In this document: positions 6,208 to 11,300 of the stretch, piece after piece
Position numbering within the stretch: position 1 is the first letter of the stretch
How the letters are laid out: every line of letters starts with the position of its first letter
Assembly: GCA_045595725.1 (NCBI GenBank)
Contig: JAZOAY010000137.1
Coordinates: 1 to 11,300, forward strand
Direction: 5' to 3'
Source: SIG575 sp045595725
GTDB lineage: Bacteria; Bacillota; Clostridia; Oscillospirales; Acutalibacteraceae
DNA length: 11,300 nucleotides
Program-made: the position numbers and the translations under genes
Notes under the pieces: model-generated
Told to the model about the DNA's origin: nothing
The model's database searches: none
The model's input: only the letters and a program-made list of their open reading frames with translations

Positions 6208-6762
6208 GTGAAAAAAATACTTGCAATTTTAATTTCAACGTTACTTGTATTGACTTTATTCGCATCATGCAAAGCAAATAAGCCGGATAATACTCTTACC
6301 CCAAATCCCCCGACAGGAACAACGGAAAAAGAAGAAATAATCGAAACAACAAAAAACGAAGTTGTTCCCGAAACAGAGAAACAGGAAGAAACAAAAACAA
6401 CCTTGCCTGAAACAACGACAAAAAAAGAAGTTCTTGTAACAGGTGCTCCCGTTTCTGACCCCACGAAAGCTCCCGAAAAAAAACCTCACCAGAAGCCTGT
6501 TAACACAACAGAAAACAGAACAAACGCTCCTACAGTCACTCAGCCGGTTCTGAACATCACATACAATGAAGCAAAAGAAATTGCCCTCGGTCATGCGGGA
6601 CTTACAGAAACCGATATCAGACATTACAAATCAGAGCTTGACAGAGAAAGAAATATAATTGTCTATGAAATAGAATTTGACTCAGGCAAACATGAGTATG
6701 AATATGAAATCAACGCAGACACAGGCAAAGTAATCAAGGCTGAAAAGGAAATAAGAGATTAA
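6208..6762 (+). CDS. Lipoprotein with C-terminal PepSY domain
   Basis: This 184-residue secreted lipoprotein has a basic N-terminus (K2, K3), a hydrophobic stretch (4-20) and a lipobox FAS-C with the lipidated cysteine at C21; Phe at -3 is slightly unusual. Residues about 22-115 form a low-complexity linker rich in Thr, Glu, Lys and Pro, likely extended and able to span the cell wall. Residues about 117-184 are a single PepSY domain (ITYNEAKEIALGHAGL, then VYEIEF, YEYEINADTGKVI). PepSY domains are proposed to modulate peptidases or bind at the cell surface; the target here is unknown. The start is GTG at 6208 with AAGGAGGA (6193-6200) seven bases before it. A possible -10 TATACT (6174-6179) lacks a convincing -35, so readthrough of the upstream terminator or a weak promoter may drive it. 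Confidence 0.88.
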   Translation: MKKILAILISTLLVLTLFASCKANKPDNTLTPNPPTGTTEKEEIIETTKNEVVPETEKQEETKTTLPETTTKKEVLVTGAPVSDPTKAPEKKPHQKPVNTTENRTNAPTVTQPVLNITYNEAKEIALGHAGLTETDIRHYKSELDRERNIIVYEIEFDSGKHEYEYEINADTGKVIKAEKEIRD

Positions 6763-6767
6763 AAATC

Positions 6768-6808
6768 AGAGAGCAATTCCTCGCACCGCAAGGGGTTGTT
6801 CTCTTTTT
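6768..6808 (+). terminator. Terminator of the PepSY lipoprotein gene
   Basis: AGAGAGCAATTCCT (6768-6781) pairs over 14 positions, with three G:U pairs, with AGGGGTTGTTCTCT (6791-6804). A T run (6804-6808) follows. It starts five bases after the stop codon. Confidence 0.85.
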
Positions 6809-6809
6809 C

Positions 6810-6838
6810 TTGCTTTTTTATTTTTTATGTTATATAAT
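6810..6838 (+). promoter_or_regulatory. Promoter of the DUF3592-like gene
   Basis: A -35 TTGCTT (6810-6815), a 17-base spacer and a perfect -10 TATAAT (6833-6838) lie immediately after the terminator. The predicted start (about 6845) falls at the edge of the ribosome binding site, giving a leader of only about 14 bases. Confidence 0.7.
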
Positions 6839-6858
6839 GAAAAAAAGGAGGGATTTCA

Positions 6859-7302
6859 ATGAATGACGTAAAATCAAAAGTCCGTAAAAAATCCGACAGC
6901 GCTCAAGAAGTAGTCAAACTTGTTTTTATGTTTATCGTTGCTTTATGTGCTTCAATCATGTTTACATTTGATTGTTTTCAGATGAAAGATTTTTATAATG
7001 CCACAGTTGAAGTCACGGCAACTGTAGAACAGATTGAAAAATCGCAGGACGGATATTTAATAAAAATGAGTTATGATTATGATGGTGAAAACTTTACAGA
7101 CATCAATTGGTATAAAAGCAATGCAGGATATACTGAGGGTAAAACAAAAGAAATCAGAATTAATTCAGAAAATCCCGATTTAACCTACACACAAAAAACA
7201 TATATAAGAGATATGTATTTAAGTGCAGGTATGTTTGTCACTTCTTCGTGTGCTTTAATCTATGAAATAATACGTTATGTAAAAGAAAAGAAAACTATAT
7301 GA
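6859..7302 (+). CDS. Small two-helix membrane protein, DUF3592-like
   Basis: This 147-residue protein has a basic N-terminus, a first membrane helix at about residues 18-38, a soluble beta-rich segment (about 45-108) and a second helix (about 118-137) followed by a basic tail (RYVKEKK). The soluble part, with VEVTATVEQIEKSQDGYLIKMSYDYDGE and then a KTKEIRINSENP segment, matches the layout of DUF3592 proteins, where a strand-rich domain sits between two helices. The helices place this domain on one side of the membrane, probably outside. Function is unknown. AAGGAGGG (6845-6852) precedes the ATG by six bases. It has its own promoter and converges with the phosphoribosyltransferase-like gene. 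Confidence 0.8.
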   Translation: MNDVKSKVRKKSDSAQEVVKLVFMFIVALCASIMFTFDCFQMKDFYNATVEVTATVEQIEKSQDGYLIKMSYDYDGENFTDINWYKSNAGYTEGKTKEIRINSENPDLTYTQKTYIRDMYLSAGMFVTSSCALIYEIIRYVKEKKTI

Positions 7303-7312
7303 AAACCAAAAC

Positions 7313-7341
7313 TGACCGCCGTACATTTTGTACAGCGGTCA
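7313..7341. terminator. Bidirectional terminator between convergent genes
   Basis: TGACCGC (7313-7319) pairs with GCGGTCA (7335-7341). After a C:A mismatch, GTACA (7321-7325) pairs with TGTAC (7329-7333) around a TTT loop. T-rich tails lie on both sides: TTAATTTTA on the plus strand and GTTTTGGTTTTC on the minus strand. It serves the gene ending at 7302 and the one ending at 7357. Confidence 0.8.
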
Positions 7342-7356
7342 TTAATTTTAAAATAA

Positions 7357-8001
7357 TCAAAGCTTGGAGAAACCGTGGCTGTTGAGAAGTGCATCAAGCT
7401 TTTTGCCCTGTTTGCAAAGGGGACATTCGTGTGCAGGTGCTGTAAAATGATTCGGTAAATCTCCCGGATTGAATACCGACGCAATTTCATAGCCGTCACA
7501 TTCCTCTTCTGTTGCGAAGATTGATGCAATACCCACAACTTCACCACCGTAATATTTAACTGCATCAATTGTAGCCTTTGCCGTGAAGCCTGTTGCAACA
7601 TTAATACAGAGTATAAGCACGTGCTTGCCCCTGATCATGGGAACCATATTATCTCTGAACAAAAGCTGTGAACCACCTATTGTTTCGGGAGTTACGACGT
7701 AAATTGTCTGGTGAGCATTAATGTTCATAAAGTTATTTTTTGTAAGTTCCTGTGCAAGACATGTTCCGATAACTTCCGTTCCGTCAATGCAGAGAATTGT
7801 ATCGACGATTTTTGTCTTGAATTTATAATCACTTGCAAGCTCTTCTGCAATTGCAGTTGCTTCTGAAAGACGGGATTTCTGCGCTGCAACATCAATATAA
7901 TAGTTTGTATGAGAACGGCTTGTTGCAAAGTGTCCCTCAGCCACTCTGAGGTAAAGATTTTTTCTTTTGGCTTTTATTTTTAAAACCTTGTCTGTAGGCA
8001 T
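7357..8001 (-). CDS. Orotate phosphoribosyltransferase-like protein with altered PRPP loop
   Basis: This 214-residue soluble protein has a type I phosphoribosyltransferase layout. It has an N-terminal hood (GHFATSRSHTNYYIDV, 23-38), a central segment resembling the orotate enzyme (IVDTILCIDGTEVIGTCLAQEL, about 65-86), then VLILCINVATGFTAKATIDAVKYYGG (128-153). Here the PRPP loop usually reads like VLIVDDVITTG, with two acidic residues; this protein has I133-N134 instead. The C-terminal tail carries a CxxC pair (C193/C196) and KLDALLNSHGFSKL. From memory, clostridial relatives share both the tail and the missing acidic pair, so it looks like a conserved family rather than a decayed gene. Orotate transferase activity is doubtful, and a salvage or regulatory role is possible. 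The start ATG at 8001 has GAGGAGG (complement of 8010-8016). It diverges from ppa across 176 bases. Confidence 0.82.
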   Translation of the reverse strand: MPTDKVLKIKAKRKNLYLRVAEGHFATSRSHTNYYIDVAAQKSRLSEATAIAEELASDYKFKTKIVDTILCIDGTEVIGTCLAQELTKNNFMNINAHQTIYVVTPETIGGSQLLFRDNMVPMIRGKHVLILCINVATGFTAKATIDAVKYYGGEVVGIASIFATEEECDGYEIASVFNPGDLPNHFTAPAHECPLCKQGKKLDALLNSHGFSKL

Positions 8002-8023
8002 AAAAATTACCTCCTCGTTATTT

Positions 8024-8051
8024 GTTATATTATTTTATAACATTTTAACAA
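8024..8051 (-). promoter_or_regulatory. Candidate promoter of the phosphoribosyltransferase-like gene
   Basis: On the minus strand, -35 TTGTTA (8046-8051), a 16-base spacer and -10 TATAAC (8024-8029). An overlapping alternative is TTGTAA (8055-8060) with TATAAA (8034-8039), spacer 15. The region is very AT-rich, so neither is certain. Confidence 0.35.
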
Positions 8052-8121
8052 AATTTACAATATTTTTCAAGAAAAAATATTAAATTTTATCACATTTTTC
8101 TTTTAGTTTAAAGGTTTCCTA

Positions 8122-8150
8122 TTTACTTTTATCATTCAGCATGGTAAAAT
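8122..8150 (+). promoter_or_regulatory. Promoter of ppa
   Basis: A -35 TTTACT (8122-8127), a 17-base spacer and a -10 TAAAAT (8145-8150) preceded by TGG, an extended -10. The predicted start is about 21 bases before the start codon. Confidence 0.55.
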
Positions 8151-8177
8151 AAACAAAAAAAGCAAAGGAACGATTTT

Positions 8178-8708
8178 ATGAATATATGGCACAACATTGA
8201 CCCGAAAAGAATCACTCCCGAGGATTTTGTTGCAGTAATTGAAATCCCCAAGGGAAGTAAAAAGAAATACGAACTTGATAAGGAAACAGGTCTTCTGATG
8301 CTTGATCGTATTCTTTACACATCAACTCATTACCCCGCAAACTATGGTTTTATTCCCCGTTCTTACGGTGATGACGAAGACCCCCTTGATGTGCTGGTGC
8401 TTTGCTCTGCCGCCCTTGAACCCATGAGCCTTGTCAGATGCTATCCCATAGGATATATTTCTATGACTGATGACGGAAGACATGACGAGAAGATAATAGC
8501 TATACCTTTTGGAGACCCTACGTATCACGGATACAAAGATATTTCTGACCTGCCGCCTCATATTTTCAACGAAATGAAGCATTTCTTCTCCGTTTATAAA
8601 ACACTCGAGGGGAAAGAAACGGATTCTGGCGAAATAAACGGCAGAGATGCAGCGGTTGAAGTAATTCAGGCATCTCTCGATAATTACATTGAGGTTTTCT
8701 GCAAATAA
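8178..8708 (+). CDS. ppa: Inorganic pyrophosphatase, family I (soluble)
   Basis: This 176-residue cytoplasmic enzyme hydrolyses pyrophosphate to two phosphates and so pulls nucleotide, tRNA-charging and phosphoribosyl reactions forward. The length fits the bacterial family I enzyme. Aligned by eye to the E. coli enzyme with a shift of about one residue, the active-site set is present: E22, K30, E32, R44, Y56, the D66-x-D68-PL-D71 signature (DEDPLDVLVL), D98, D103, K105, and Y140-K141. No insertion or truncation is seen. Many Firmicutes use the unrelated family II (DHH type) enzyme, so a family I enzyme is worth noting but not rare in clostridia. AAAGGA (8164-8169) lies eight bases before the ATG. 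It is divergent from the phosphoribosyltransferase-like gene, whose expected reaction also releases pyrophosphate, and its transcript probably ends at the hairpins up to 8827. Confidence 0.96.
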   Translation: MNIWHNIDPKRITPEDFVAVIEIPKGSKKKYELDKETGLLMLDRILYTSTHYPANYGFIPRSYGDDEDPLDVLVLCSAALEPMSLVRCYPIGYISMTDDGRHDEKIIAIPFGDPTYHGYKDISDLPPHIFNEMKHFFSVYKTLEGKETDSGEINGRDAAVEVIQASLDNYIEVFCK

Positions 8709-8742
8709 AATCAACAAAAAAACAATAGATTTTGCCACTTTA

Positions 8743-8794
8743 TTCCAGAAAATGGAACCCCTTTGTCTTTCGGACTTTTCCCCTTACTGGGGAA
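8743..8794. repeat. Two tandem hairpins before the ppa terminator
   Basis: TTCCA/TGGAA (8743-8747/8753-8757) encloses a GAAAA loop, and TTCCCC/GGGGAA (8778-8783/8789-8794) encloses a TTACT loop. The second abuts the terminator stem at 8796, so three hairpins stand in a row. CCCCTT-type stems of this sort occur as dispersed intergenic repeats in many clostridial genomes; that this is one of them is a guess. Confidence 0.4.
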
Positions 8795-8795
8795 T

Positions 8796-8827
8796 CTCCC
8801 CTTGCGTTTTCAAGGGGAGGCTTTTTT
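8796..8827 (+). terminator. ppa terminator
   Basis: CTCCCCTTG (8796-8804) pairs perfectly with CAAGGGGAG (8811-8819) around a CGTTTT loop. GC and six T (8822-8827) follow. It lies about 90 bases after the ppa stop codon. Confidence 0.88.
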
Positions 8828-8888
8828 CACGCTACTTGTAGTGAATTCAACAAGATTTTCAGAGAATAAAAATTCACGGAGTATTGAT

Positions 8889-9332
8889 ATGGCTTTTCAG
8901 TTTTTTGATAATTTCGACTTTCTGACCGATGGTGAAATCAATTTGAAAATTTCAGGAAAATATTCAGGTGACAAAGATATGTTGCCTTTTTATTATTACG
9001 ATATTTTCCTTGATGACAGATTTATCGGCAGAATAAGCATGAGAATAGGAAGCAATTTCAATTCATATTATAACGGAAATATCGGTTATGAAATTGAAGA
9101 AAAATTCAGAGGAAACAAATACGCTTTTAAAGCATGTAAATTAATTCTTCCTATTGCAAAAGCTCACGGAATGAATGAAATAATATTGACTTGTGATGAA
9201 GATAATATTCCGTCTTATAAAACGATTGAAAAGTTAGGCGGAGAGTTAGTTGAAATTACAAAACCTCCTGAAACTTATTTTGCATACAGAGAGAATATGA
9301 AAAGACAAAAAATATACAAACTACATATCTGA
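8889..9332 (+). CDS. GNAT-family N-acetyltransferase
   Basis: This 147-residue protein is probably an acetyl-CoA-dependent N-acetyltransferase of unknown substrate. The GNAT core is visible: a strand YYNGNIGYEIEEKFRG (about 60-75) leading into the acetyl-CoA-binding motif A as R-G-N-K-Y-A (74-79, a variant of RGxGxA), a helix FKACKLILPIAKAHG, then IILTCDEDNIPSYKTIEKLGGELV, which is the typical motif B with N-x-x-S-x-x-x-x-E-K-x-G. The frame is open upstream to 8763, but that would run through the ppa terminator. The ATG at 8889 has GGAG (8878-8881) seven bases before it and is preferred. No clear promoter is seen. GTGAATT/AATTCAC (8841-8847/8871-8877) form an inverted repeat just upstream. 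The HD-domain gene follows after nine bases, so the two are probably co-transcribed. Confidence 0.85.
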   Translation: MAFQFFDNFDFLTDGEINLKISGKYSGDKDMLPFYYYDIFLDDRFIGRISMRIGSNFNSYYNGNIGYEIEEKFRGNKYAFKACKLILPIAKAHGMNEIILTCDEDNIPSYKTIEKLGGELVEITKPPETYFAYRENMKRQKIYKLHI

Positions 9333-9341
9333 GGATTATTT

Positions 9342-10016
9342 ATGAATAAAGAAACTTATAAAAAACTTGAAACTTATATGCTGGAATGCATGAAAGATTC
9401 TGCACATGACAAAGAACATGTTTACCGTGTTCTTTACTCTGCCATGGACATTGCGGAGCATGAAAAAGATGTTGATTATGATATCCTTATTTCTGCCTGT
9501 TTACTCCACGACATTGCACGTGAGGAGCAAAACAAAAATCCTGAACTTTGTCATGCAGAAATTGGTGCAGAAAAAGCATATAATTTTTTAGTTGAAAATA
9601 ATTTTGATATTGATTTTGCAGAAAAAGTAAAGCATTGCATCAGTTCTCACCGTTTCAGAAAAAATAATGAGCCTGAAAGTCTTGAAGCAAAAATTCTTTT
9701 TGATGCTGATAAAATTGATGCTGCAGGAACACTTGGCATTGCACGTACACTTGTATATCAGGGTGCCATGTGTGAGCCGCTGTATTCAGTAATGCCTGAC
9801 GGAAAGGTTTCTGACGGAACTGATGATGTAATTCCTTCTTTTTTTCAGGAATACAAGTATAAACTTGAAAAAATTTATTCCCGTTTCTATACTGACCGAG
9901 GAAAAGAAATTGCAGAAGAAAGAAGAAAAACCGCTGTTTCTTTTTACGAAAATATGTTCAGAGAAGTCAGTTCAACTTATGAAAAAGGAATCAGTTTATT
10001 GCAAAATAAACTTTAA
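9342..10016 (+). CDS. HD-domain phosphohydrolase, substrate unknown
   Basis: This 224-residue cytoplasmic protein is of the HD superfamily, metal-dependent phosphohydrolases acting on nucleotides or other phosphate esters. The metal ligands are visible in order: H26 (SAHDKEHVYRV), H56-D57 (ACLLHDIAR) and D123 (ILFDADKIDAAG), with H71, H98 and H103 (HCISSHRF) between them as in YedJ-like members of the family. The C-terminal third is helical and charged (FFQEYKYKLEKIYSRF, then GKEIAEERRKTAVSFYENMF). Nothing in the sequence shows the substrate. Its binding site GAGG (9331-9334) overlaps the stop codon of the GNAT gene, seven bases before the ATG, so translation is probably coupled. A perfect bidirectional hairpin ends the unit and separates it from convergent rplQ. 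Confidence 0.9.
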   Translation: MNKETYKKLETYMLECMKDSAHDKEHVYRVLYSAMDIAEHEKDVDYDILISACLLHDIAREEQNKNPELCHAEIGAEKAYNFLVENNFDIDFAEKVKHCISSHRFRKNNEPESLEAKILFDADKIDAAGTLGIARTLVYQGAMCEPLYSVMPDGKVSDGTDDVIPSFFQEYKYKLEKIYSRFYTDRGKEIAEERRKTAVSFYENMFREVSSTYEKGISLLQNKL

Positions 10017-10028
10017 TTACAAAATGAA

Positions 10029-10064
10029 AAATCCCGTGTTATTGTTTCCAATAACACGGGATTT
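10029..10064. terminator. Bidirectional terminator between the HD gene and rplQ
   Basis: AAATCCCGTGTTATT (10029-10043) pairs perfectly over 15 bp with AATAACACGGGATTT (10050-10064) around GTTTCC. T-rich tails lie on both sides (TTTGTTTAG on plus, TTTTCATTTTG on minus). It ends the GNAT-HD unit and the ribosomal operon. Confidence 0.93.
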
Positions 10065-10094
10065 GTTTAGTTTGTTAACGTATCTTCAGACAAC

Positions 10095-10436
10095 TCAGAT
10101 GAGTTCGATGATGCACATTTCTGCTGCGTCACCGCGGCGAGGGCCTGTCTTGATAATACGGCAATAGCCGCCGTTTACTTCCTTATATTTAGGAGCAACT
10201 TCATCAAACAATTTCTTAGCCACATCTTCTTTTGTAAGATAAGCCAATACCTGACGTTTTGATGCAAGAGAACCGTCTTTTGCGACTGTGATCATTTTCT
10301 CAGCCATTGAACGAACCTCTTTTGCTCTTGTAACGGTGGTTTCAATTTTGCCGTTCTCAATAAGATATGTTACCATTGCTCTGAGCATAGCCTTGCGATG
10401 GTCGCTGGTTCTGCCGAGTTTTCTGGTACCTGGCAT
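10095..10436 (-). CDS. rplQ: 50S ribosomal protein L17
   Basis: This 113-residue protein of the large ribosomal subunit lines the exit-tunnel region. It shows the family's opening MPGTRKLGRTSDHRKAMLR, the central IETTVTRAKEVRSMAEK segment and the C-terminal GGYCRIIKTGPRRGDAAEMCIIEL. The length is normal. AGGAG (complement of 10446-10450) lies nine bases before the ATG, and only 14 bases separate it from the rpoA stop codon, the usual rpoA-rplQ order at the end of the alpha operon. It is the last gene of that operon, which ends at the hairpin at 10029-10064. Confidence 0.98.
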   Translation of the reverse strand: MPGTRKLGRTSDHRKAMLRAMVTYLIENGKIETTVTRAKEVRSMAEKMITVAKDGSLASKRQVLAYLTKEDVAKKLFDEVAPKYKEVNGGYCRIIKTGPRRGDAAEMCIIELI

Positions 10437-10450
10437 TTAAAATCACTCCT

Positions 10451-11300
10451 TTATTCTTCTTCCGCGCGGAGCTCGAAACCAAGGGAGGACAACTTAGCAA
10501 CAACCTCATCAAGAGATTTTCTGCCGAGGTTTCTAACCTTCATCATGTCATCCTCAGACTTGTTAATCAAGTCCTCAACAGTATTGATACCCGCTCTCTT
10601 CAAGCAGTTGAATGAGCGAACGGACAGGTCAAGTTCCTCAATGGTCATCTCTAAGATTTTTTCTTTACCGTTGTCATCTTTCTCGACCATAACCTCAGTA
10701 TCGTATGCCTCATCTGAGAGGTCACCGAAGAGGTTGAGGTGCTCGTTGAGGATCTTGGCTGCGAGAGAAACGGCTTCCTTAGCGGTAATTGTGCCGTTTG
10801 TCCACACTTCAAGTGTCAACTTGTCGTAGTCAGTGATCTGACCAACACGTGTGTTCTCAACTGTATAGTTAACCTTGATTACAGGTGTATAGATTGAGTC
10901 TATTGCGATTACGCCGATAACAGGCTGCATAATCTTCTTGTTACGCTCTGCTGAAACGTAGCCGCGACCCTTATCACAAGTTAACTCCATATACACATGA
11001 GCATTTTTGTCCAGAGAAGCGATGTGATGTTCGGGATTGATGATTTCAACTTCACTGTCAGCTTTAATGTCGCCTGCAGTGATTTCGCCTTCACCGTCTG
11101 CCTCGATATACATTACTTTAGGACCGTCACCGTGGAATTTAAGGATTACTTCCTTAAGGTTAAGAACGATTTCTGTTACATCTTCCTTAACGCCCTCAAT
11201 TGTCGAGAACTCATGGAGAACGTTATCAATTTTAACAGATGTAATTGCGTAACCCGGGAGAGATGAGAGAAGAACTCTTCTCATGGAGTTACCAAGTGTA
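10451..11300 (-). CDS. rpoA: RNA polymerase alpha subunit, 5' end outside the window
   Basis: This subunit assembles RNA polymerase and contacts upstream promoter DNA and regulators. About 282 codons are visible, and the first 40 or so residues lie beyond the right edge. The frame stays open to base 11300, where T-L-G-N-S precedes MRRVLLSSLPG, a segment internal to RpoA (usually TLGNSLRRVLLSSLPG); the ATG at 11284 is therefore not the start. The N-terminal assembly domain ends near the NKKIMQPVIGVIAIDSIYTPV region. The C-terminal domain is complete, with the helix VRSFNCLKRAGINTVEDL and the VRNLGRKSLDEV motif holding the residues that bind the UP element. An acidic stretch (EVMVEKDDNGKEK) links the two. 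It is followed by rplQ after 14 bases. Confidence 0.97.
   Translation of the reverse strand, partial: TLGNSMRRVLLSSLPGYAITSVKIDNVLHEFSTIEGVKEDVTEIVLNLKEVILKFHGDGPKVMYIEADGEGEITAGDIKADSEVEIINPEHHIASLDKNAHVYMELTCDKGRGYVSAERNKKIMQPVIGVIAIDSIYTPVIKVNYTVENTRVGQITDYDKLTLEVWTNGTITAKEAVSLAAKILNEHLNLFGDLSDEAYDTEVMVEKDDNGKEKILEMTIEELDLSVRSFNCLKRAGINTVEDLINKSEDDMMKVRNLGRKSLDEVVAKLSSLGFELRAEEE

Noticed and set aside
8763..8888. N-terminal extension of the GNAT protein to a 189-residue form
   Set aside because: The extension spans the ppa terminator hairpin and has no ribosome binding site; the ATG at 8889 has one.
1..11300. Search by eye for CRISPR arrays, tRNA genes, rRNA, transposases, toxin-antitoxin or phage-defence genes
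   Set aside because: No spaced direct repeats, cloverleaf-like sequences or recognisable proteins of these kinds were seen.

Overview
The window looks like chromosomal core DNA from a low-GC, strictly anaerobic Gram-positive bacterium of the class Clostridia, probably in the Ruminococcus/Oscillospiraceae area. The evidence is the AT-rich base composition, strong AGGAGG-type ribosome binding sites, sigma-A-like promoters with 17-base spacers, many U-tailed hairpin terminators, and an oxidative-stress pair of a PerR-type repressor and a 'reverse' rubrerythrin typical of clostridia. The genus cannot be fixed from this sequence alone. I see no insertion sequence, phage gene, CRISPR array, tRNA or rRNA.

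Layout from left to right. (1) 1-390 has no gene. It holds a leftward promoter for a gene beyond the left edge, a stretch dense in small hairpins (about 96-245), and a bidirectional terminator (255-294). (2) 391-2765 is a leftward block. It holds a membrane-anchored, propeller-like protein with its own promoter and a two-gene NfeD / SPFH (band 7) membrane operon. (3) Divergent from nfeD is glmS (3052-4869), the entry enzyme of amino-sugar and cell-wall synthesis, with a strong terminator and no glmS ribozyme. (4) 5051-6174 is a compact peroxide-defence operon: consensus promoter, a 25-bp imperfect palindrome over the start site, perR, reverse rubrerythrin, terminator. (5) 6208-7302 holds two singletons, a PepSY lipoprotein and a small two-helix membrane protein (DUF3592-like). 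(6) An orotate-phosphoribosyltransferase-like protein with an altered PRPP loop (leftward) and family I inorganic pyrophosphatase (rightward) diverge from a 176-base intergenic region. (7) After a cluster of three hairpins comes a two-gene unit of a GNAT acetyltransferase and an HD-domain phosphohydrolase. (8) The right end is the tail of the ribosomal-protein operon read leftward: rpoA (its 5' end is outside the window) and rplQ, which share a bidirectional terminator with the HD gene.

Most genes are ordinary housekeeping or stress functions, and I do not see a clear new multi-gene system. The items most worth a second look are the phosphoribosyltransferase-like protein that lacks the usual acidic pair of the PRPP loop and sits back-to-back with pyrophosphatase, the PerR operator that appears to autoregulate the rubrerythrin operon, the hairpin-dense intergenic stretch at the left, and a shared ATATTGCAA motif over the -35 boxes of two leftward promoters.
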